This document shows positions 8,101 to 15,194 of a stretch of 16,178 nucleotides of DNA, piece by piece. Within the stretch, counting starts at the first letter, position 1. The number at the start of each line of letters is the position of its first letter. A program made the translations under genes and the position numbers. The notes under the pieces were generated by a model. That model was not told the DNA's origin. It worked only from the letters and a program-made list of their open reading frames with translations, and did not search any database. Source of the DNA: an uncultured Bacteroidales bacterium. GTDB lineage: Bacteria; Bacteroidota; Bacteroidia; Bacteroidales; Paludibacteraceae. The stretch spans positions 1-16,178 of the forward strand of contig CAIYTJ010000302.1 in the NCBI GenBank assembly GCA_903929065.1. Direction: 5' to 3'.

Positions 8101-11100
8101 CGGTAATTGTTGGGTTGATATTGACACTCACCTGAGCTGTTTGAGAAACAACACCACAACCCGGGCCATTAAATTGTGAAATCACACAATAGTAATAAGT
8201 TGTACCGATGTTTGATGATTGAGGCGTATAAATTTGCTTGGTAGCTCCGGTTATGATAATCCCAGTTGTATTATCATTTACCGGATTACTATACCACTGA
8301 TATAGGAATGTACCGACTCCACCGGTAGCAGTCACACTTAAATCCTGTGGAACAGAATTCTGGCAAATGGCTTGCGAAACAATTGGTTGAACAGTTACCA
8401 CCGGATCTGCCACCACAACTATTTCAGCCACATCACTTGTTACCGAACCGCAGCCGGTTCCGGTCATTGTAATTACTGCATAATAGTAATATTTTCCTCC
8501 TGATGTAAAAACCGGAGGATTATATGTCAGATTGGTTTCGCCTGTCAGAATATTTCCACCAGTGGTTGAATTGGTTGTATTTGAGTACCATTGAATGGAA
8601 CCGGTTCCAAAGCCACCGGAATAAGCAACACTTAACGGTGCAGTAATCGAACCTCCTTCACAAACCGATTGAGTAGTTTTTGGCTGGGTAGAAATCACCG
8701 GCAACGAATGTACCAAAACACTGGCAGTTGCCGAAGTCATCACAGAACAACCGCCCATTGGTAAAGTTATTTTGCAATAATAATAGATTGTTCCAAGGGA
8801 AGTAGTCGGAGGATCAAAAGTCTGATTGGTGGCCGTTGCAATCGGTGTACCGGTCGTCGTATCATCAATCGCGTTGCTGTACCACTGATACGAAGGAGTA
8901 CCGCCACCATTGATATAAGTTACCGACATAGTGGTTGCAATTCCATTTTGACAAATCGTGCTCGATTGAGGTTGATTGGTTATGGTCGGGAACGGATTTA
9001 CATTCACTGCAGCAGTTTCAGAAGTTACATTACATCCGGGTCCGTTCAACTGTGAAATTTCGCAATAATAATACATTGTTCCGATGGAAGAAGTTGGCGG
9101 CGTGAATGTTTGGGCAGTTGCACCGGTGATTAAAGTACCGCTGGTAGTATTGTTGGCAATATTACTGAACCATTGATACACAAACGTGCCGACTCCGCCT
9201 GTAGCTTTGACCGATAAATCAACCGGTGTTCCACTTGGGCAAAGTGTTTGCGAAACCAACGGCTGCTGGATCACGACAGGATCGGATACAACATCAATTT
9301 CAGCCACATTACTTGCCACTGAGCCGCAACCGATACCTGACATGGAGATTTCTACATAGTAATAATATTTCCCAATGCCTGAAAAAGCTGTTGGAGTAAA
9401 ACTGGAATTTGTTGCATTGGCTACAGGTATTCCACCGGTGTTAGCATTAGTTGTATTCGAAAACCACTGGTAGGTTGCAGTTCCCAATCCGCTTGTAAAA
9501 GCCACACTTAATGGTGCATCAATTGCCCCGCCTTCGCATATGGATTGCAGCGCTTTCGGTTGAATGGTGATTTTTGGCAGCGGATTGACAGTAACAACGG
9601 CAATATTCGATGTCAAATCAGCACAACCGCCTTCGGGATATGAAATAATGCAATAATAGTAAATTGCTCCAGGTACATTTACCGGTGGATTATAAGTTGC
9701 ATTGGTCGCACCGGCAATCGGAGCTCCTGAAAGAATGCTCACTGTATTGCTATACCATTGGTAATGTGCAGTGCCAATACCAAATTTTGCAGACACCGAT
9801 AGCATATTCGGAATTCCATTCTGGCAAACCGTGCTCGAAAGCGGTTGCAAAACAATTACCGGTGTTGGATTAACGGTTATTGTAAATGATTTTGACAAAC
9901 CGGTACATCCTTTATCAGAAGGTGTAATGGTGATATTGGCTATAACCGGAATTGTATCCGTATTTATAGCTGTGAAAGGAGAAATGTTTCCTTTTCCGCT
10001 TGAAGCCAAACCGATAGATGGATTGTCATTGCTCCAATTGTAAGTTGTAGTTGGTATATTTCCGGTGAAATTCACCGCTGTTGTCTGAAATCCATGGCAG
10101 ATATTCTGATTCGAAGGCTGATTAACCGTTGGTGTTGGATTGACGGTAATGGTAAATATCGCTGGAGCTCCGGGACATCCATTGGCAGTTGGTGTTAAAG
10201 TAATTGTTGCCACAAGAGGTGAATTTCCAGAATTCAATGCGGTGAAGATCGGCACACTGTCATTTCCAGTTGCAGCTAAACCAATAGCCGGTGTGTCATT
10301 TGTCCAGACGAAAGTTGTGCCCGGAATATTAGCTCCAAAAGTGACTTTACCCGATTTATCGTTATTACACAAGATGACATTCCCAACTGGAGTAATAACC
10401 GGCAGTGGTTTTACGGTTATTGAATAAAAAGCAGTATCTCCGGCACAACCGGTTCCATTATTTATCGTTGCAACTGCAGCGTATTTTACGGTCAGTGGAT
10501 TTGAAGTGGTATTTACCAGATTTTGAACCGGAATTGAATTCGTTCCTGACAACGTTGCACCCGATATTCCCGCCGGAACAGTTGCTCCCCAATTAAACGA
10601 AACAGTTCCAACCGTTGAACTTGTAAGAGCTACCGGAGCGGTTGCATTCCCTGAACAAACTATCTGATTCGGAATGACAAATTGAACAACAGGTTTTGGA
10701 TTTACCGTTACTACAACATTGAATGAATTATTGGTGCAATTCCCCAAAATCATATTCACCGTGTAAGTCGCCGTTGCAATTTGGTCAGTTGTGTTAGTCA
10801 GGGTCTGCGAAATGGATGCCTGGGCCGTTGCTTGTGCGCTGCCACCCGTAATTGAACCGGCAGGTGAAATTACCGGAGCCGACCAGGTATAGGTTGTTCC
10901 GGGCGGAACCACATTTCCGTTTCCATTTTGTGGAATAATTGAAAAAGCAGTACCACTGCAAATTGTATCTCTCAAAATTCCGGGAACAACTGGAATCGGG
11001 TTCACGGTTATGGTATAACTTGAAGTTCCTTTGCAACTAATTCCGTTGTTTGCATCAGCCGTTACTAAATAGGTTACAATAATCTGATTAAACGTTGTAT

Positions 11101-13801
11101 TTACCAATGTCTGAACAGGAATTTGATTTGTTCCGGAAGTAACCATTCCCGTAATTCCGGCAGGCACTACAGCTGTCCAGCTCAATGTTGCACCCGCAAT
11201 GTTACTTGTCAGGTCAACCGCATTAGTTTGCGAACCGGAACAAATAATCTGATTGCCGGTAGAGAAGTTGATGGCAGGTGTCGGATTTACGGTAATGGTA
11301 AATGTTTGTGCAGAGCCTGTACAACCGTTTACAGTTGGTGTTACCGTTATATTGGCTGTTACCGGAATCAAACTGGTATTTATGGCGGTAAATGGAGCAA
11401 TATTCCCGGTTCCGCTTGCTGCCAAACCGATTGAAGTGTTGTCATTTGTCCAGTTATAAACCGTTCCGACAACTGAACCTGTAAAGTTGACAACTGAAGA
11501 ATTAGTTCCGTTGCAAAGAAGCTGGTTGGCAATTGGATTGACGGTTGGGGTTGGATTGACGGTTATAGTAAATGTTTTCGTTGTTCCTGAACAACCGTTT
11601 GCCGAAGGGATTATAGTTATAGTTGCAAGAAGTGGTGCTGCAGTTGCATTTGTTGTAGTAAAACCGGGCAAGTTCCCCGCTCCGCTTGCAGCCAAACCAA
11701 TTGCCGTATTACTATTTGTCCAGGTAAATGTTGTTCCGGCTACGGCCCCTGCGAAGTTTACTACCGGTGAAACATCATTATTACAAAATATTTTATTGGT
11801 AACCGTGGTTACAACCGGATTCGGATAGACAGTTATTGTAAATGTTCTTGGAGTTCCGGTACATCCGGTTGAAGTAATAGTCGGAGTGACTGTTATTGTT
11901 GCAACCTGGTTGGTTGTTCCGGTATTTTTCAGCAGGAACGGATTGATATTTCCTGCTCCTGCAGCTAAAAGACCAATGCTAGTGTTACTGTTTGTCCAGT
12001 TATAAGTCGTACCGGCAACGGCACCTGTAAACGTTACTAAATCCGAATTTGAACCCTTACATTTTGCCTGATTCGGAATTGTATCAACAGTTGGTACCGG
12101 ATTTACATTGAAAGATGTTGTTGCATTCGTTGGTCCGCATTCATTTGTTACAGCCAATGAAACGGTGTAACTACCGGTTGAACTATACGTAATTGTTCCC
12201 GGATTTTGAGCAGTTGATGTGGCCGGTATACCTCCGAGAAAACTCCAGGCATAGGTCATTGGAAGTGATGAACCGCCGCCATCTATCACTGCAACCGGAG
12301 TAATTGAGGCTGTTCCACATGACTTTGGAATTGCATTAATGCTTACAATTGGTGGTTTCTTTACAATAATATTTCTTGACAGAAAATAGACTCCACAAGT
12401 ATTAGTGATTGATAAAGTCAATGTGTAAATACCTGGATTTGTAAATTTAAACGAAGGATTTATAGAAGTTGAATCGGTACCTGAAGTGTAATTGTAAGAT
12501 GAAGTTGTTCCCCAGGTGCCGGGCGAGTAGGTCACATTCCAGTGATAAGCCGTAGGAGTAGTGACACCAACCGTATTTGAAGTATTATTGACAGTGGTTG
12601 AAAATGGTGCGCAACCATCAAATTTATTAAAATCGACAGAGAATGATAATACCGGGCTGGCTTCAACTTTTACTATTTTAGTTATTGAATCAGTTCCACA
12701 ACGGTTTCCAGATAACATGGTAATAGTATAAGTTCCGGGTGTATTAAATATTGGACAAATTGTATTTGTTCCCGCTGTCCATGATTTATAATACATTGAG
12801 CCGTTATCCAATCCCAAGGTTCCGCTATTTAATGAAAAAGTGGCCGGCGAAATTTTCCAAACCACAATCGGAACTACATTACAACCACCGGCAGTAGTTT
12901 CTGCAGCACCTGTTGATGTATTATCAATGCAAACAGGCTTTCCAACACAATATGCCGGCTGATTTGGTACCATGAAATCCGCTTTTGGAGGTGCAGAAAC
13001 GTAAATCGGAGCGACTGAAGCTTTTGAAGTCCCACAACTGTTACTGGCAACAACATTAACCGAAAAAGCATTCGGATAGCCATCACTTGTTATTCCGCAG
13101 GATGACTTTTTAAAAGTATGAGTCACCGATGCAGGCAGCGGTTTTGTATCATCATACACATCGGTAGAAGAGCCATCGCCATAAGTGATGGTATACGTAG
13201 TTCCCGGAGGGTTGTTTGATGTACCGAACAATGGAAATGTCAACGAATCATTTATACAAATATCAGTTGCTCCCGGGTTTCCAAGTGTTATACCGGGATT
13301 TGAACTGACAAATACTTTATACGTTTTGGTAACTGTTCCAGATGCATTTACAACCGTAAAGTTCAAATTCCAAATGCCCTGATTATATACATGTTTGGTG
13401 GTTGTAAATGAAGCTGCCGTGAAAATAGATGGTCCATCTCCCCAACTAATCGTATAGGAGGTATTGCTCGCAATGGTTGTTGAAGCATTTGTAACCGTTA
13501 TCTCCAGATTAGAGTTGCTGCAGGTTTTAAATACTGGATTGCCATTTTGGACATCCGCAGTAAAGCTGGAAGTAAGGGTTGCGTCCGGTAATGCACTTAT
13601 TATTTTATTAATTGGATGAAAGGGTAGAATTGGCAGGAAAGTAGAATCAGCAAGTCCAATATTATCCGAGTATTTTTGAAAAGGTACAATTGAAAAGTCC
13701 CCAGATTCGATACTCATTCCCGAAGTAAAGGAACAAGGCAAAAGAAATAATATTATAAATACAAAGTTGGAAAATTGCTTCATCAATTGTATTCGTTTCA
13801 T
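4946..13801 (-). CDS. Giant repetitive T9SS type B surface protein (SprB/PKD/Ig-like repeats, gliding motility-associated C-terminal domain)
   Basis: One uninterrupted frame of 2951 residues, rich in Thr, Ser, Asn and Gly and poor in charge. Order: signal peptide (about 1-28); five PKD-like modules (about 72-566, with SYTISWGDG and YTITYGDG); eight PKD-like modules of three related types (about 567-1312); seven Ig-like modules of about 95 residues (1313-1990); one more PKD-like module (1991-2089); seven SprB repeats (about 2090-2645); a canonical PKD domain (WDFGDGT at 2676-2682); a short Cys-containing Ig-like stretch; a second PKD domain (WDFGDGT at 2825-2831); and the type B T9SS sorting domain (2876-2951). 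It should be exported by Sec, then T9SS, and displayed as a long fibre or released. Adhesion is the likely role; no enzyme domain is visible. The first gene of an operon with the SprF-like gene. M1 is taken as the start; M7 is possible. Gliding is not proven by this domain. Confidence 0.93.
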   Translation of the reverse strand: MKRIQLMKQFSNFVFIILFLLPCSFTSGMSIESGDFSIVPFQKYSDNIGLADSTFLPILPFHPINKIISALPDATLTSSFTADVQNGNPVFKTCSNSNLEITVTNASTTIASNTSYTISWGDGPSIFTAASFTTTKHVYNQGIWNLNFTVVNASGTVTKTYKVFVSSNPGITLGNPGATDICINDSLTFPLFGTSNNPPGTTYTITYGDGSSTDVYDDTKPLPASVTHTFKKSSCGITSDGYPNAFSVNVVASNSCGTSKASVAPIYVSAPPKADFMVPNQPAYCVGKPVCIDNTSTGAAETTAGGCNVVPIVVWKISPATFSLNSGTLGLDNGSMYYKSWTAGTNTICPIFNTPGTYTITMLSGNRCGTDSITKIVKVEASPVLSFSVDFNKFDGCAPFSTTVNNTSNTVGVTTPTAYHWNVTYSPGTWGTTSSYNYTSGTDSTSINPSFKFTNPGIYTLTLSITNTCGVYFLSRNIIVKKPPIVSINAIPKSCGTASITPVAVIDGGGSSLPMTYAWSFLGGIPATSTAQNPGTITYSSTGSYTVSLAVTNECGPTNATTSFNVNPVPTVDTIPNQAKCKGSNSDLVTFTGAVAGTTYNWTNSNTSIGLLAAGAGNINPFLLKNTGTTNQVATITVTPTITSTGCTGTPRTFTITVYPNPVVTTVTNKIFCNNDVSPVVNFAGAVAGTTFTWTNSNTAIGLAASGAGNLPGFTTTNATAAPLLATITIIPSANGCSGTTKTFTITVNPTPTVNPIANQLLCNGTNSSVVNFTGSVVGTVYNWTNDNTSIGLAASGTGNIAPFTAINTSLIPVTANITVTPTVNGCTGSAQTFTITVNPTPAINFSTGNQIICSGSQTNAVDLTSNIAGATLSWTAVVPAGITGMVTSGTNQIPVQTLVNTTFNQIIVTYLVTADANNGISCKGTSSYTITVNPIPVVPGILRDTICSGTAFSIIPQNGNGNVVPPGTTYTWSAPVISPAGSITGGSAQATAQASISQTLTNTTDQIATATYTVNMILGNCTNNSFNVVVTVNPKPVVQFVIPNQIVCSGNATAPVALTSSTVGTVSFNWGATVPAGISGATLSGTNSIPVQNLVNTTSNPLTVKYAAVATINNGTGCAGDTAFYSITVKPLPVITPVGNVILCNNDKSGKVTFGANIPGTTFVWTNDTPAIGLAATGNDSVPIFTALNSGNSPLVATITLTPTANGCPGAPAIFTITVNPTPTVNQPSNQNICHGFQTTAVNFTGNIPTTTYNWSNDNPSIGLASSGKGNISPFTAINTDTIPVIANITITPSDKGCTGLSKSFTITVNPTPVIVLQPLSSTVCQNGIPNMLSVSAKFGIGTAHYQWYSNTVSILSGAPIAGATNATYNPPVNVPGAIYYYCIISYPEGGCADLTSNIAVVTVNPLPKITIQPKALQSICEGGAIDAPLSVAFTSGLGTATYQWFSNTTNANTGGIPVANATNSSFTPTAFSGIGKYYYYVEISMSGIGCGSVASNVAEIDVVSDPVVIQQPLVSQTLCPSGTPVDLSVKATGGVGTFVYQWFSNIANNTTSGTLITGATAQTFTPPTSSIGTMYYYCEISQLNGPGCNVTSETAAVNVNPFPTITNQPQSSTICQNGIATTMSVTYINGGGTPSYQWYSNAIDDTTTGTPIATATNQTFDPPTTSLGTIYYYCKITLPMGGCSVMTSATASVLVHSLPVISTQPKTTQSVCEGGSITAPLSVAYSGGFGTGSIQWYSNTTNSTTGGNILTGETNLTYNPPVFTSGGKYYYYAVITMTGTGCGSVTSDVAEIVVVADPVVTVQPIVSQAICQNSVPQDLSVTATGGVGTFLYQWYSNPVNDNTTGIIITGATKQIYTPQSSNIGTTYYYCVISQFNGPGCGVVSQTAQVSVNINPTITDQPVSSLVCQFSPAKPMSVSYQDGVGKPVFQWYYYTVKNSPGILITGATDSVYNPPTTKLGTTYYYCIITFPTGGCSVLTSDIAQVTTRVTANISSYNLEICSGGTFTVTPANLNGNVVPVGTTYTWSAPDINPAGAITGGQEQPVFQTEISQTLVNTTTSLATATYTVTPTNGTCDGAPFLVTVKVNPLINPNAIIQNNTCASGNNASIQTNITGGIPPYTISWSGPNGFFSSSASISGLASGKYYLNITEKGGCPFSTSYTITEPSKIQINTVSKKDITCNGASNGEINVTISGGTPTYTISWTKNGVAFADTTVLSNLASGTYILSVTDANNCGPVTQSFVISEPPVLAINVVKQDVKCFGDNSGAITINVTGGTTFELSPGVFGYHYNWTGPNGFTSTAQNLLNIKSGIYNLTVTDKSGCSRTYSATITQPVELMATADTKQISCNGTNDASIAVTASGGTPPYRIVWSNFATGWSQTDLSAGDYTAIVLDANDCQKTLKVTISEPHIYTINPVVKNISCYGAHNGSINLNFQGGLPPISIKWSDSSVAGSVRNNLGPGTYIVTISDASPCVLTQSFIVVEPQQLGVTATIKDAFDCNNPNSGSISLLVSNGTPPYSYVWSNGLTTKDITNVGEGDYSVTVTDAGGCSKNSLFTVKRQNPISIDVATGPNYNCSTKLVDMVCKADISGGIPPYKTYWSSGTVSTDNNQIMVTSQAGVVVLNVIDSKGCSSNYSFNVSIPKYGITHQLVSCATYSFQFDVDLPTMLVNNTYLWDFGDGTIANTRIAQHSFPSSGSYKVKLAIVTASCTINYEEIIIVEKEPVLVLDKQPEFCMGDSVVVHISGANSYVWDAGSLSDSLVIKRAGTYSVTGMSKTGCSSTLKFNAGYYDLYNYTIQSSQENVVDDNEPLKVWSQEIPQSIYYWDFGDGTKETGNNMTHYYNINKDGYFDIKLQVINPNGCLEQTSKRIWISSPVLANTFSPNGDGKNDVFMQDWHIKVYNRNGILMSDGFGWDGNYKGKPAANDTYFYVLYYSSDSGMKAKSGYVTLIR
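5867..7534 (-). repeat. Array of seven SprB-type repeats
   Basis: Residues about 2090-2645 hold seven units of 75-87 residues. The pattern is CNGxxxGxIxVxxxGGxPPYxxxW, then LxxGxYxVxVxDxxGC. The first cysteines are at 2102, 2182, 2262, 2349, 2424, 2501 and 2577. Copy 3 has an insertion of about ten residues after its GG. Copy 7 is the most divergent: its cysteine is followed by STKLVD and a second Cys, in place of the usual NGxxxG. The units are named after SprB of F. johnsoniae. They are diverged at DNA level, so expansion is old. Confidence 0.85.
7535..7831 (-). repeat. Second copy of a PKD-like 'TYTWSAP' module (partner at 10697-10999)
   Basis: Residues 1991-2089 closely resemble residues 935-1035. 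Both share ICSG, then GNVVPxGTTYTWSAP, xxxPAGxITGG, ISQTLxNTT, ATATYTV and a closing VTVKVNP/VTVNP. The two copies lie more than 1000 residues apart, on either side of the Ig-like block. They appear to be one module type inserted twice. Confidence 0.8.
7832..9865 (-). repeat. Seven Ig-like modules organised as a ~292-residue higher-order repeat
   Basis: Residues 1313-1990 contain seven modules of about 95 residues with a QP....C opening, a YQWYSN core strand, a TxxTFxPP segment, a YYYC/YYYY strand and a late GC. Module types recur in order alpha-beta-gamma-alpha-beta-gamma-alpha. Opening cysteines are at 1326, 1422, 1521, 1617, 1714, 1813 and 1909, giving a period of 291-292 residues (about 875 bp). 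Unit boundaries are near 9865-8993, 8992-8117 and a partial 8116-7832. Types are told apart by alpha QNG with GGC, beta CEGG with YYYY, and gamma GVGTF with NGPGC. Confidence 0.85.
9866..12103 (-). repeat. Eight PKD-like modules of three related types
   Basis: Residues about 567-1312 form eight units of 90-100 residues. Type A (GTTYNWTNxNxxIGL, then NGCxG and FTITVNPTP) occurs at about 567, 658, 749, 1132 and 1222. Type B (NQIxCSG, VPAGI, IPVQxLVNTT) occurs at about 842 and 1036. One TYTWSAP unit lies at 935. Order is A-A-A-B-D-B-A-A. Such PKD-like units are common in large Bacteroidota surface proteins; they are structural. Confidence 0.82.
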
Positions 13802-13917
13802 TTATTAAAAAAATGGAACCGGAGTTTAAGCAAATTCAAATTTGTAAAAGTGTAATTCTACTTCATTTTTATCAGATCCCGTTGTAAAATTATAATTTAA
13901 TTCAAACCAGCATCTAC

Positions 13918-13932
13918 TAATTATGATAATTA
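13918..13932. repeat. Small palindrome in the giant gene's leader/promoter region
   Basis: TAATTAT G ATAATTA is a perfect inverted repeat about 117 bp upstream of the giant gene's ATG. It could be an operator half-site pair, but AT-rich DNA yields such palindromes by chance. Confidence 0.3.
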
Positions 13933-14040
13933 TAGGTGGTATTGATAGACTTTAACTGAAACGACGGAAACACTGTATTTTATGTGGAATTTATAAAATT
14001 ATTCTGTATTTTTTATGTCATAAATAATCCAACGGTATTA

Positions 14041-14048
14041 CAAATATA
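14041..14048 (-). promoter_or_regulatory. Candidate -7 promoter element for the giant protein-SprF operon
   Basis: The minus strand reads TATATTTG, an exact TAnnTTTG match, directly after the mnmA terminator. No good -33 element lies at the expected 19-21 nt spacing, so the promoter may be weak or activator-dependent. It is the only exact -7 match I found in this gap. Confidence 0.4.
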
Positions 14049-14062
14049 GTTTGACAAATCAA

Positions 14063-14094
14063 AAGAGGACTGATTCAATCGAATCAATCCTCTT
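14063..14094 (-). terminator. Hairpin terminator downstream of mnmA
   Basis: Arms 14063-14076 and 14081-14094 form a 14-position stem with a 4-nt loop, starting 18 bp after the mnmA stop. In the minus-strand RNA the one imperfect position is a U-G wobble, whereas in the plus-strand RNA it is an A-C mismatch. The stem is followed by a short T run (TTTT) on the minus strand. Both points support action on the mnmA transcript. Confidence 0.75.
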
Positions 14095-14111
14095 AATTTT
14101 TAATCTTAATT

Positions 14112-15173
14112 TCAAACTATTTCTCCACTTCCAATGCAAATCTTCGATTCAGCATCGTAAATTACTCCAAACTGACCCGGAGCAATTCCCTGAAGTCGCT
14201 GGGTTGAGATCAAATGATAACCTGCCGGAGTTTTAAGTATTTTCCCTTTCGTAAAATCCGGTGTATGTCTGATTTTAAAAGTTATTTCTATTTCATTTGA
14301 AGAATTATTCCAAGGATTTTCGGTAATAAAATGGAAATCTCGCATCGAAAAATCGTAACCGTATTGAGTATCTACATCAAACCCCTTGGAAGCGTACACC
14401 ACATTTGCTGCCACATCTTTTTTAATTACATACCAGGGTCCTCCCGATAGTCCAAGACCTTTGCGCTGCCCGACAGTGTGAAACCAATATCCTTTGTGTT
14501 TGCCTAATATTTTCCCCGTTTCGAGTTCTACAATCGGACCTTCTTTTTCGCCAAGATAACGGCGAATAAAATCATTATAGTTTACCTTTCCCAAAAAGCA
14601 AATTCCCTGGCTGTCCTGGCGTTTAGCACTTGGTAACAAAGCATTATTGGCTATTTCCCGCACTTCATTTTTCATTAAATGACCGATTGGAAACATTAGT
14701 TTCGATACTTGCAGTGAGTTTATCTGAGCCAAAAAATCGGTTTGATCTTTTACCGGATCGATTGCAGTTCCTAAAAAGACTTTTCCACCAGTTTCAACGG
14801 TCGTAGCATAATGACCGGTTGCAGTTTTATCAAAATCCTTCCCTACCCGTTGTTCAAAAACCCCGAATTTAATCAGTTTGTTACACATCACATCCGGATT
14901 TGGAGTTAAACCCTGACGCACTTTATCAATTGTATAAGAAACCACGTTGTCCCAATAATCCTTGTGCAAATCAACAATTTCGAGCTTGCATCCATATTTA
15001 CGGGCAATAAGTGAAGCCATTTCAATATCTTCTTCCGAACTGCAATGTAACAATTCATCATCGTCCATCCCAATCTTTATATAAAATAAAGTTGGATCGT
15101 GCCCTGCCTCTTTCAACAGATGAACCACAACTGAACTGTCTACACCACCCGATAATAATGCTGCAATATTCAC
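14112..15173 (-). CDS. mnmA: tRNA-specific 2-thiouridylase MnmA
   Basis: A 353-residue cytoplasmic enzyme that thiolates uridine 34 in the anticodons of Lys, Glu and Gln tRNAs, using ATP and a persulfide relay. The PP-loop ATP site SGGVDSS is at 8-14. TGHYA lies at 119-123. The catalytic cysteine is C97 in NPDVMCNKLIKF and the second is C192 in SQGICFLG, matching the two active-site cysteines of E. coli MnmA. HTVGQRKGLG (232-241) and APGQ (331-334) are also typical, and length is normal. The start is GTG at 15173-15171: an in-frame TAA lies three codons upstream with no ATG between, and the following NIAALLSGGVDSS is the usual MnmA beginning. It lies 21 bp after the response-regulator stop, with no promoter seen in that gap, so the two are probably co-transcribed. 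A terminator follows. Confidence 0.96.
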   Translation of the reverse strand: MNIAALLSGGVDSSVVVHLLKEAGHDPTLFYIKIGMDDDELLHCSSEEDIEMASLIARKYGCKLEIVDLHKDYWDNVVSYTIDKVRQGLTPNPDVMCNKLIKFGVFEQRVGKDFDKTATGHYATTVETGGKVFLGTAIDPVKDQTDFLAQINSLQVSKLMFPIGHLMKNEVREIANNALLPSAKRQDSQGICFLGKVNYNDFIRRYLGEKEGPIVELETGKILGKHKGYWFHTVGQRKGLGLSGGPWYVIKKDVAANVVYASKGFDVDTQYGYDFSMRDFHFITENPWNNSSNEIEITFKIRHTPDFTKGKILKTPAGYHLISTQRLQGIAPGQFGVIYDAESKICIGSGEIV

Positions 15174-15194
15174 TTTGATTTATTGGAATTTAAA

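Larger units (their letters stand above)
13802..14062. other. Upstream region of the giant surface-protein gene
   Basis: This 261-bp AT-rich stretch lies between the giant gene's start and the mnmA terminator. It contains one exact -7 box at its far end (14041-14048) and a perfect 7-bp inverted repeat around one G (13918-13932). No coding frame or RNA gene is evident. If the -7 box is real, the transcript has a leader of about 230 nt. Confidence 0.55.

Noticed and set aside
11487..11828. 113-codon plus-strand frame opposite the PKD-like modules, and similar ones at 10140-10427 and 11253-11459
   Set aside because: They recur at the period of the repeats and read as Val/Ala/Pro-rich antisense of them; they are shadows of the repeat codons.
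7832..12103. Regularly spaced repeats considered as a CRISPR array or DNA satellite
   Set aside because: Units are about 270-300 bp, diverged in DNA and open in one frame; they encode protein modules, not short repeats with unique spacers.
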